A program made the translations under genes and the position numbers. From Prorocentrum cordatum (Eukaryota > Sar > Dinophyceae > Prorocentrales > Prorocentraceae), in assembly GCA_963575745.1 (NCBI GenBank), contig CAUYUJ010017627.1, forward strand, positions 511,472 to 575,471: a DNA stretch of 64,000 bases, given 5' to 3'. The first letter of the stretch is position 1. Each line of letters begins with the position of its first letter. The notes beneath the pieces were generated by a model. It worked only from the letters and a program-made list of their open reading frames with translations, was not told the DNA's origin and made no database searches. Below are positions 12,079-21,524 of the stretch, one piece after another.

Positions 12079-13540
12079 GGGGGGCATTATTTGTGTGCCC
12101 GCTCGAGCGCCCATCATCGCAGGACAACGCTCTCGCATGCCGCTTGTGTCTCTGGATGGCGAGTCCGATCAGGGTGTCCGCACGGTTTCGCTCGTTGCGA
12201 GCGCGCAGTCGCCCCCCCTCCTCTCTCCCTTTTCTCTTCCTTGCGTCCTCCTCCCTCCCTCCCTCTCCGACGTCGCGCCCGCGGCTCGAGACATTTGCAT
12301 CTCCGAGCCGCTATCCGGGTCACATGGCTGCGGCCACGGCACAACCAGTCCGTGACATGGATTCCGCAGCTCGGAGTGCAGCGCAGCCGATCTCTTGATC
12401 GAAGTTGGCTGTGGCCTCAGTGCCTTCCGAGCCCGTCGACAACGATTGGCACTCCTCCCCCCTTGTCTCTGTCCTCCGGCTCTCTCCTCCCGGATGCCGA
12501 ATATTGCCAGCTAACCATGGTGGGGTAGGCCGGCTTTCTGCCTTCTCCTCTGCTTGTCTCGTCTTCGCTGCCCCCGAATTCATCCACTGGGAGTTCCAAA
12601 TTTGGACTGCGGAGGGCTCGTAGTCGGTGCAGCGTGCGTAGGGATTTCAAGGCTTTCGGCTTTGAATTGGCGTGTCAACTTGTCCACGCTGCCTGGAGGC
12701 CATGAGGATCGGCCGCGACGTTCGGCGCGTGCACCACTCTTCCTTCCTTCCCTCCTCTTCCTCCCCCCATTCCCTGAGTTGGTACGTAGCTTCGATTCTA
12801 TTGCCTGCACGGGCACTGCGCGGTGGTGCTTGCGGCCGCTGCTGGCCGACCCTGAGTCGCTTTAGCCGCCCAGGCTCGCCCTTGTCAGCCGCTGCGGTGC
12901 AGCGTCGCGTCCGCCGGGCGCCGCAGTGCCCACCAGCAGACTTAGCATATATACTTGGCGGGTGCGTGCACCCCAACATCCGATGTTCCATGCGTTTAAC
13001 TGTGTCTGCTTTCCCCTTGTCGCTTTGCCTCCTCCTCCCCCTCCTTCGCTCCACCGTCCGGTATCAGCGTGCGGCCAGCGCCCACAACCTGCTGTTTTTT
13101 TTCCGATTTCTCTTCCCCCCTCCTTCCTCTCCTCCTTCCCCCCTCTTCCCGAGTCCATGGCTATTGCTGGTGTTTGGTCTCTCCGCCTCGCGGTCGACTT
13201 CGATTGACGGTGTTTCGGCCACGCTCGCAGGACAGCTCGTGGAGCAGGCTTGCTGCACGGCTTCGGCGATATTTCTGCATTAGCCTGGTGCTTCGTTTTC
13301 CTTGTCCGTGGTGTGGGATAGCCCCCTACAGCGAATTATACCTCCTGCCTTGTTCTGCTGCTGGAAAATGCACAACGGAACCATCTGCACTGAAAATGAT
13401 AAGGACACTGTTTGGAGCCACGGCCCAGTTTTTGTAGTCATTTGTACAATCTGAAAGCCAAGGTGAATGTATCATTTCTAGAAGCTCTGTGTCCAAACGG
13501 CACACGACGAGACAACAAAGTGGGAACATCCCAAAGGGTA
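12079..13540. other. no recognisable gene; pyrimidine-rich on the plus strand
   Basis: Many short overlapping frames, none with a motif or a consistent protein-like composition. Several C/T-rich tracts (about 12210-12270, 12740-12775, 13025-13050, 13095-13150) could be splice-acceptor-like, but I cannot assemble exons. Confidence 0.45.
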
Positions 13541-13740
13541 GTCGCCTCCCTTCCTCCCGCCTCCCCGCCATTCCTCTTTCCCCGCCCCTCCCCCGCCTCC
13601 TTCCCTCTGCCCCCCCCGTCCTCCCCCTCATCTCCCCCCCAAGCATTCGCCCGCCCCCCCCCCTGCCCATTTATCCCCCTCATCATCGAGCTCCCCCCCC
13701 CGCGCCCCCTGCTGCCCTGCCCTCTTCCCCGCGCGCCCTC
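13541..13740. repeat. C/T low-complexity tract
   Basis: Nearly pure pyrimidine on the plus strand, with runs of CCCCCC and CCTCCC. Confidence 0.9.
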
Positions 13741-13763
13741 TGCGATTATTTTCACACGCACAC

Positions 13764-13794
13764 GCAAATTTATGTATATGTATATGTATATATG

Positions 13795-13825
<31 letters not shown>

Positions 13826-13860
13826 CTATACACATATGTTTAATTACGCACACCTCTCTC

Positions 13861-13891
<31 letters not shown>

Positions 13892-13960
13892 GTATATGTA
13901 TATAAATATATACACATATACACACATATATATACATACATATATTCCTCTTCCTATATT
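13764..13960. repeat. (TATA/TATG)n-rich tract
   Basis: Alternating TA, TATG and TATAC repeats of about 190 bp. Confidence 0.95.
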
Positions 13961-14084
13961 TTTGTAAGCCCGGGCGGGGGGAAAACCCGTCCCCCCCCCA
14001 AACCGGACTCCCGGGACCTGGGGCTTTGGGGCCCTCCGGACGGGCCTCGAAGCGGCCACTGGGCATCGCAAGGCGTTTTGCCGA

Positions 14085-14580
14085 GCATTCCCAGCACACT
14101 TACGGCGATCAGGGGGGTCATCGGAGACGTCCCAGAGACTCCCAAGACAGCACAAGAGCGCTCCAAGAGTGACCGACGTGACCTCAAGATTGCCCAAGAG
14201 GCCTCCAGGACGGCCCCAAAGAGGCCTCCAAGAGCACTTCCAAGAAGGCCCCCCCCGAGGCAAAAATCATAGATTTTCCATGGTTTTTTGGCGAAGCTCC
14301 AAGACGGCGGTCTTCCGAGCGTCCGAAGCCGCCTGGGAGGCTCCCAAATCGCCCCACAACCATCCGAAAGGGCTTCCAAGCAGTCCAAGAGGGCCCCAAA
14401 ACGGCACAACACGGGTCCAAGATGGCCCTCAGAGAGCCCCAGATGGCCCAAAGGCACCCTCCGAAGAATTCCAAAACGTGATTCGGTCGTTCAGGGAGAC
14501 GGCGGTTAGAGGCAAGGTGGCCCGAGGACGCCCCCGGAGGCCCCCAGAATACGCCCAGGAGGCCTCCAGAAGGCCTTAAG
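14085..14580. repeat. CCTCCAAGAGGCCCC-type degenerate repeat (minus-strand copy of the GGCCTCTTGG family)
   Basis: The plus strand repeats words such as GAGGCCTCCAAGAG, the complement of the GGCCTCTTGGGG family. Copies are diverged and irregularly spaced. Confidence 0.65.
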
Positions 14581-14859
14581 AAAGCCCGAAACAACTTTTG
14601 TGAGGCCCCTAGAGGCTCTCCAAGGAGGAGCCTCCGCAAAAAAGAGCTGAGGAGGATGGGGAGAATGCGCAGGGTATGGCGAAAATAAGGAACAATAAGC
14701 GTGGAGGAAAGATAACGAATAACATCATTATAGCGGCGATGCCGGAAAAGGCAACCAGGAGTTATCGCTAAATTGTGGGCTTGACCTTCCTGCCATTCCG
14801 CCTGCATTCCAAACTTCAAGGACCAACAAGGTGCATGGCGCGAAGCGCCACTGCAGTCT

Positions 14860-14896
<37 letters not shown>

Positions 14897-15170
14897 TCAT
14901 ACGCACCTCTCCGAGGGAGTAGAGCTCAGAGGCGATTAATGCGTCCGTCGTTCGCGATTTTTCTGGCCGTTTCGCTCGGGACATCCTCGAAATTCTGAAA
15001 ATCGGTGGCACCCCTCACGCAGATCGTGACGTCAGGGTCCAAAAACACATAGGATTTCCAACATTTTATCATAAAACCTTCAAAAACAAATGGTAATTTC
15101 AATGATTTTGACTCCGATTCTCAGAGAATGGCGGTTTCGCCTGAGACATCCTCCCAAAATCGAGCCCCAG
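14581..15170. other. no gene seen; contains a (TA)n run at 14863-14895
   Basis: Lower GC than the neighbouring repeats. A (TA)16-type microsatellite is the only structured element I can name. Confidence 0.5.
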
Positions 15171-15172
15171 AC

Positions 15173-15545
15173 CCCTCCTCGGAGCCTCCTGGGGGCCTCC
15201 TGGAACCTCCTGGGGCCTCCTGGGGCTTTCTGGACCTTCTGGTACCCCAGACCCCGCCTCGGAGCCTCCTGGAGTTCTCCTGGGCCTGCTGAGGCCGCCT
15301 GGGGCCTCCTGGGGCCTCCTGGGGCTTCAGAACTACATGCACACACAGAGACACAAATCACGCCCAACACATCACACGCTAGACAAACATAACATACACA
15401 CACACACACAACACCGACAACACGCAAAAAGCACGCACCACACAAAGCACACATCACACACACACACAACACTCACAATCCTGGGGCCTCCTGGAGCCTC
15501 TTCTGGTATCCAAGTCGGGCCTCCTGAGGCTTCCTGGGGGGCCCT
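15173..15545. repeat. CCTCCTGGGG degenerate repeats interrupted by a (CA)n tract
   Basis: GGAGCCTCCTGGGGG-type words fill 15173-15330 and resume at 15480-15545. Between them lies a CA-rich microsatellite (about 15384-15472). Confidence 0.8.
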
Positions 15546-15669
15546 GGTACACACATCGCAAGGTGTGGCAACCCCACTTGCGCTCGAGTGCGACTTCGCT
15601 GTTGCATGTCACTCCTGCTTCAAACGCCCCTTCAGCTTGTTGTATGAGCCTGGGCACACACGTGCCACT

Positions 15670-15706
<37 letters not shown>

Positions 15707-17060
15707 GTATGTAATATGTATATGTACGTTTGGCAGTCGTGGCCTGGCGCGTTGCGACGAGGCGAAGTACGTCGAACGCAGCGGGAGCGGGCGCGCGCGC
15801 TTGGTCCCTCAAGCGGGATTGCTTTGGAATCGCCGCATGTGCCATTCTAGGTATCGGCAGCCATCGCCATCCTGGCGAGGATGGCAGGGAGGGAAAAAAC
15901 GTTGTCCGCCTCGGAAGCGTCCCACGCGGTGGTCGCAGCGCGAGCCGGTTGGTGGCAGCACATAGCCGACCGGGCATGGTCGGCGGAGAGGAGGAACCGA
16001 CATTGTGCAGCGCGGGCATCCGGCGGGGCAGCAGCACGGGTGGGGAGAAGGACCAGGAATCTACGACGGCGAAGGGGCAAATGCAAGGTGACACACACAC
16101 ACACACTCGCACTATTTCAGCGGGCGGCACAGAGGAACCTTGGGCGCGACACTCACTCGCACACACGCACTCACACACACCCACACACACACACACCCAC
16201 CTCTACCCCTCCGCGGCCGACACCACTGCTGCGCGGCCCAAGAGGCACGCGCGCGTCACAGCCCCCGCCCTCGCCCTCCCTGGCGCGCCTCTTGGCAAGC
16301 TCACGGTCGCCCTCAGGCGGCGAGGAAGCCTTACGTGCCCCCGCACCTCCCGAACACCGTCCCCACGATCAAGGGCGCCCCCCGCCTCAATCTGCGGGCA
16401 TACATCGTGAGTGTCATCGTCCCGCTCCTCCTGCTCTGATTCAGCCTCCTCTTTTCCATCCTCGGCTTGTCCTGAAGCTGTTACTCGTTTCTTGCGTCTG
16501 CTCTTTGGTGTTTCTCTCCCGTCCAACTTGTCCCACGGTCACGCTGCACTACTAGAGTTCTTTCTCGTTTCAGAATCGAATTCTCGGCTTTTCGACGCCA
16601 CCGCTCCGTTCCTAGAGAGCCCTCGCCCTGGCGCGCATGCGAGCGTCCATTCGTCCGTCCGTCCGTCCTGCTCTTCTACGGAAGGTTGATCTGGGGATTT
16701 TTCCGCCTGGTCTTGTTCTCGAGGAGATCATTGAGGCGGACCTACCGGACCTTCTTGATCCTCCTGGCACAGCCGCGGAGGATCCGCAATGGTCATGTAG
16801 TTATGGTTGGCCATGCACACGCAAGCCACGTGATTTTGGCATTTTGGCTGCATCGGGATAGCATGTCAAACATCATTACAGAAGAAATTTCAAGCAGCCG
16901 TTCAGAAACGAATGCGTATAAATGCGCACACGAGCCTGCCAGCGAGATAGAGGGGGACAAGTGGGGCAAGCGATTGCGCGGGGGTAAGTGTTCAAGGAGG
17001 TGCGCATTTCCGCGGCATGGATTGGAGTCGCGCTTTTGTGGAAGTCGTTGGCCGGCGATT
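15546..17060. other. no recognisable gene; (TA)n at 15670-15722 and (CA)n at 16089-16200
   Basis: Open frames overlap on both strands and show no domain. Two microsatellites interrupt the stretch. Near 17025-17060 sequence shared with the satellite linker family begins. Confidence 0.45.
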
Positions 17061-17154
17061 CTGTTTCCCAACCTTCCAACGTTGGGTTCTCGTTTTGACT
17101 AGAGCACCGCGGTCGCACACCTTCTCCTCCCTCCTCCTCCTACTTCTGCTTCCT

Positions 17155-18527
17155 TCTGCGCTGCTCCTTGGGTGGCTGCGAACTGCGCAATTGGCGCCAC
17201 TTACGTGGGCTCATGGGGGCACAGCGGAGTCGGAGAGTAAGCGGACCCAGGCAGCGGGACCTCGCAGCTCGAATTGCGCAATCGTCGCCATTTTCGTTGG
17301 TTCCTGGGTACGGCGGAGTAGCAGAGTACGCGCACCCGGGCGGGACCTCGCAGCTCCTTGGGGATTGCGATTTGCGCAGCTGGCGCACGGCGGAGTAGCG
17401 GAGTACGCGCACCCAGGCGGGACCTCGCAGTTTTTTGGGTGGTTGCGAGTTGCGCAACCGTCGCCCTTTTCATGGGCTCCTGGGAGGCACGGCTCCATCA
17501 CGGAGTACGCGCGCCCAGGCGGGACCTTGGTGCCTATTGGGGGGCTGCGAATTGCTCAATATCGTCATTTTCGTGGGCTCTTGGGAGTCACGGCGGAATA
17601 GTAGAGTACACAGACCCAGCCGAGGTTTCGTTGCTCCTTGGGTGGTTGCGAACTGCGCAACCGTCGCCCTTTTCGTGGGCTCATGGGAGGTACGGCTCTG
17701 TAGCGGAGTACGCGAACCCAGGCGTGATTTCGTTGTTCTTTGGGAGGTTGCGGACTGCGCAGCTGCTACCACTTCATGGGCAATTGGGAAGCCAGCGGAG
17801 TCGGAGGCCTCGTTTCCCAGACGGGACCTCGCTTCGTGGTCGCGAATTGCACAATTGTCACCATCAATGGGCTCCTGGGAGGCACGCTGGGGTCGGGGAG
17901 TACGCGCACCCAACGGAGACCTCGCAGCTCCCTGCGTGACTGCGAATGGCGCAATTGGTGTCTCTTTCGTGAGGCACAGCGGAGGGGGGGAGTGCTCGGA
18001 TCCAGGCAGAACCTCGTTGCTCCTTGGGGGATTGCGAATTGCTCAATTGGTGCCACTTTCGTGGGCCCTTGGGAGGCACGGTGGAGTGGGGGAGCACGCG
18101 GATCCAAGCGGGACTTCGCGGCTCCCGGGGAGGTTACAAAGTTCTCAAGTGTCATTATGTTCGTAAGTTCGTGGGAAGCACGGGGACATGAGGGCAGCGC
18201 AGATCGTGCAGATGTGGCAACGTGTTCTTTTGCATGGGGCGTCCATGCAAATATTTCCTTCGCGTGGAGCAGGGATTGGGTACGTCTCGGATAAGTTTCC
18301 CAACCCTATTGCGTTGGGTTCTCGTTTTGACTAGAGCACTGCGGTCGCGACTCCTTCTCCGTTTTCCCCCCCCTCATGCCGCCTCCTGCGCTGTTCCCTG
18401 GGTGGCTGCGAAAGGCGCGATTGCCGCCACTTTCGGGTGTTCCTGGGAGGCACGGTGGATAGGCAGAGTAAGCGCAACCAGGTGGGACTGGGCAGCTCGT
18501 TGGGTTGTTGAGGGTTTCGTAGCTATC
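17155..18527. repeat. ~101-bp satellite, block 1 left part, with linker at 18170-18400
   Basis: Tandem copies of a unit of about 99-102 bp. Its core runs TCCTGGGAGGCACGGCGGAG, GAGTACGCGCACCCAG, GGGACCTCGCAGCTCCTTGG, GTTGCGAATTGCGCAATTGT, CGCCA. Length varies, so frames do not persist and the repeated peptides on either strand are not proteins. At about 18170-18400 the array is broken by a linker (GCAGCGCAGATCGTGCA ... TTGGGTTCTCGTTTTGAC plus a pyrimidine tract) that recurs elsewhere. Block 1 is cut by Element 1 and resumes, in phase, at 28759. Confidence 0.85.
18524..18527 (+). other. target-site duplication of Element 1, left copy
   Basis: TATC lies directly before the 5' LTR and again directly after the 3' LTR (28759-28762). 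The flanks rejoin as a normal satellite unit (TATCGCCATG compared with consensus TGTCGCCATT), which supports the boundaries. Confidence 0.8.
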
Positions 18528-18700
18528 TGTGATAGGTGTCCTTTGATAGGTTTAGCACATTGATCTTTCTTGTATAGCCCAGCATTCCAGCTCACGGGGC
18601 AGCCAGGATTGTCCGCTATGACACTCAGGGAAGGTTGTACTGTACTTCGTCGTTGTGGCTCAAGGCCAAAAGTACATCTGTTCATCCTGCTGCTGCCACA
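18528..18700 (+). repeat. Element 1 5' LTR
   Basis: 173 bp, TGTGATAGG to GCTGCCACA, identical by eye to 28586-28758. As in all LTR elements it should carry the promoter and, in the 3' copy, the RNA end signals. I cannot place a start site. It contains GTTGTGGCTCAAG at 18652-18664, which resembles the 3' part of the dinoflagellate spliced leader. Confidence 0.95.
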
Positions 18701-18702
18701 GT

Positions 18703-18714
18703 TGGTAGCGGAGC
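18703..18714 (+). promoter_or_regulatory. Element 1 primer-binding site
   Basis: TGGTAGCGGAGC begins two bases after the 5' LTR. TGGTAGC is the complement of a ...GCTACCA tRNA 3' end, as in initiator-Met tRNAs of many eukaryotes. The match beyond TGGTAGC depends on the host tRNA, which I cannot see. Element 2 has TGGTAGCC in the same place. Confidence 0.7.
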
Positions 18715-18843
18715 AGTGTTCGGCGCGGCCGGCATGGGCGCTCCTAGGCACCGCTAGGCAGCGGTGGTGCCAGGAGCAGCTCGGGCTGCTGCGCGAGCGC
18801 TGCTCTCATCAAATTGGACAGAGCGCGGATCCACGGCAAGAGT

Positions 18844-19308
18844 ATGCCAGCAGACGACGAAGACGGCAGCAAGAACTACGCTGTGATCGATCCAGGGGGC
18901 ACGCAGCAGTCGGGGACGACTGCAGGCGGCAGCGCCCCAGCTACCGGAGCTCAGGCTTCGGGCTCAGGCGGCCAGCTGCCAGATCAGCTCAAGGAGTTGG
19001 TGCAGCAGCTCGTGCAGGAGGCGCTGGGTCCGAGACAGGGCGGCGGAGCTGGAGGCGCAGATGATCGAAGCAGCGGGCGCCCCAGCGGCGATCCAGGCGG
19101 GCGAGACAGCTCCCGAGGCCAGGACCCGTGGAGCGACGCCGGCCGGGACCCCTGGAGGCGTGGAGAGCAGCCGGAGTCCAAGGACGGCGGGAGAGATCAG
19201 TCGGATCAGCAGCAGCAGGAGTCGAACTGGAAGAACACCGACTGGAAGGACAACTCCAACTGGAAGGACTCCGGCTGGCAAGGCTCCGGCTGGGCCGACG
19301 GCGGCGGG
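18844..19308 (+). CDS. Element 1 Gag, N-terminal part (before a +1 shift)
   Basis: ATG at 18844 opens a 155-codon frame starting MPADDEDG. It is Gly/Ser/Gln/Asp-rich and ends in Trp-Lys repeats (WKNTDWKDNSNWKDSGW), an N-terminal style I associate with dinoflagellate copia Gag proteins. The conserved Gag domain starts immediately afterwards, but in the next frame: one extra G in the GGGG run at 19306-19309 separates GWADGGG from HYRLWKKAM. This is either a +1 programmed shift or a one-base insertion. A longer frame starting at 19061 in the downstream frame gives Arg/Thr/Ser-rich sequence here, so I reject that start. In family terms Gag forms the cytoplasmic particle that packages element RNA. 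Confidence 0.75.
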
Positions 19309-19309
19309 G
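19306..19309 (+). other. +1 frame change in a G run inside Gag
   Basis: GGCGGCGGGGCATTACC: frame 1 is protein-like up to GGG, and frame 2 is protein-like from CAT (His-Tyr-Arg-Leu-Trp) onward. Skipping a single G joins them. Confidence 0.7.
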
Positions 19310-21500
19310 CATTACCGTTTGTGGAAGAAGGCCATGCAGCGCTGGAATCGGAACACAGATGTGCAGCTGTGGCGGCGCTCCGAGCGCTTCCTCAAGCTGT
19401 TTGACTGGGCGATGCAGGCCAAGTTTGAAGACATCAGCGAGGGCGTCCTGTGCAGCCAGCAGTGGTTGGACACCCTCCTGACCAGGATGGACATCATGAG
19501 TGGTGAGCGCGAGGGTGACGACATGCGACGGGCAGGTCGTCGAGCTCTATTTGAGTGCACCCGTGGCGCCAAGGAGAGCCTCACACAGTTCGTGGCCAGG
19601 AGGGAGCAGCAGATGCAGGAGGCCGAGGGTCACGACATCTGGATGTCCAACCGGATGAAGGGTTTCATGCTCGAGGAGGGCGCCGGTTTGGGCGCTCAGG
19701 GCCAGCAGAACCTTCGAGCGCTGACGAAGGGCAGCCTCGAGTACAGTGATGTTGCCTGGGCTCTCAGGCAACTTGACTACGGCAGTGGCGAGAAGCTGCT
19801 GCCCGGCGGCAGCTCGTCCCATCCCGTCCTGGCCGCAGAAGACGGCCTGGGCGACGGATCCAGTTCCCCTCCTCCTCCTCCCTCCCAGGCCTATCCTGCC
19901 CTGGGCTCCGGGACTGCGAAGCAAGACGACGAGTCGTACTACGACGAGTCAGAGGAGGGACCAGAGGAGGAAGACGACGAGCTGTCGGAGTCGGACGTCA
20001 TGGCCATTTTGGCAGAGATCGAAGACCTCGACCTCGAGGAGGACGAGGCCACAGAGGCGTTCATCCAGATGACCGGCAAGGTTCAGCGCCGGTCCTGGAA
20101 GCAGAACAAAGACCTCAAGCGGGCCGCCAAGCAGGACCGCGAGTTCTACGGAGCCAGGCAGCCACGCGGAGGCGACGACGGACACCGAGGAGGCCGCGGA
20201 GGTGCCCGGGGCAAGGGGCGCGGACGAGGTCGCGGAGACCGACAGCGAGGACACGACGGCAGCTCAGGCACCAACCCGCGGATCCTTCGACTGATGAAGG
20301 TGACCCGTTGCAAGAACTGCAAGGAGAAGGGCCACTGGGCCCGGGAGTGTCCCAATCCCCGGAAAGAGGATGATTCTAGGCGTTCGGATCGACCTCGCCG
20401 GGGCATGACGGGCTATACCTTCGACGGGTGCAGCTTCCCCATTCTGAGCTCCGACGTGATCGAGAGGCTGAGGAACCTGCAGGCGGAGGTCGAGTCCAGC
20501 GACGTCTACCTGAACGCCGCCGTGACTCAGGGCCTGGTGGACCCGGGCGCGGGGAGCGACATCGTGGGGCTGCCTTCGCTCAATCGTGAGTCAGAGGCAC
20601 TCGCCAAGTACGGCCTACGTTACGTGGTGGTGTCCAGCGAGTTCAAGGCACCCAAGAAGGCCCACGGCATCGGAGGCGAGGCGAAGGTCCTCTGCACCAT
20701 CCTGTATCCGTTGTGTCTTGGAGGAGTGATGGGCGTAGTGGAGACCACCGTTTTGAACGAGGACGTGCCGCATATCCTGAGCGTGAACTTGCTAGACTTC
20801 CTCGGCTGTGTCTTGGATTTGCCGCGCAATCTTCTGATCTCGCAGTATCTGTCCCAGGATACCCCGGTCACCAAGCTCGGATCGGGCCATCGCATGGCAG
20901 ACATAGTGCGAGAGACACGCGGCAGCCACGAGGCTCCCGAGAGTGCGCTTCAGAAGTATCCTTTTCTGACAGCATCTTCCTTCAGATTGCGGGCTGGCCA
21001 GGCACCGCCTATGATGAGCGCCAGCGGAGAGGTGACTGAGTACATCATCGTACCCATCCTCGTCATCACCATCCCCGGTCACCTCGAGTCCGTGCGGGCA
21101 TCGATCGGGCTCGAGCTTAACCGCGCGAACGGGTCACTAGCTCAGCGGGCCAGATTAGAACGGGTCAGGGTCTCGGGATCCCCTCAGAACACTAAGGACG
21201 AGAAGATGGTCTGCCAGAACAAGGTCACGCGCAAGATCAGAGAGACCGGAGACCCCGACTCCATCAAGAACGGCACCGGAGCTCTCGAACCCATCTCGAG
21301 GATGTGCCGTAGTGCCTCGGCCGGCCTCAGGAGGAGTCTCGGAGCCCTCGATCCCATCGTCAGCAGTGCTACGTCGCACATCAGAGCCCTCGGCCTCAAG
21401 ATGGCCAAAGGTCTGATGCAGCTCCTCTGTCTTTCCGTAGCGACTTTGGGCTCGAGCTTGTACCAGCGAATCGCTCCAGCTTTCGACCCATCTCAGTTCA
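19310..21500 (+). CDS. Element 1 Gag body and aspartic protease
   Basis: Gag domain (HYRLWKKAMQRW onward, about 19310-19810) is helical and Trp/Arg/Glu-rich. It is followed by an acidic stretch (SEEGPEEEDDELSESD, about 19940-20060), an Arg/Gly-rich RNA-binding-like stretch (about 20150-20270), and a CX2CX4HX4C knuckle (RCKNCKEKGHWARECP, Cys at 20309 to 20348). The protease follows: VDPGAGSDIVG at 20537-20569 is the active-site region, with DPG where the family usually has D-S/T-G, and HILSVNLLDFLGC near 20770-20810 fits its C-terminal half. Sequence from about 20900 to 21500 is protein-like but unassigned and includes a hydrophobic patch (YIIVPILVITIPG). The frame remains open further, but composition turns Arg/Ser/Gly-rich after about 21500, so I end it there. 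Confidence 0.75.
20309..20350 (+). other. Gag CCHC zinc knuckle of Element 1
   Basis: Cys at 20309 and 20318, His at 20333 and Cys at 20348 give the spacing CX2CX4HX4C, complete and canonical for nucleocapsid RNA binding. Confidence 0.9.
21422..21440 (+). promoter_or_regulatory. splice-acceptor-like tract before the extra protein
   Basis: CTCCTCTGTCTTTCCGTAG is a strong pyrimidine tract plus AG. The TAG is also the stop that closes frame 3, so frame 3 opens exactly at this acceptor. No matching donor could be chosen by eye. Confidence 0.3.
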
Positions 21501-21524
21501 GAACTCGTATTCACAGTTCCAGTG

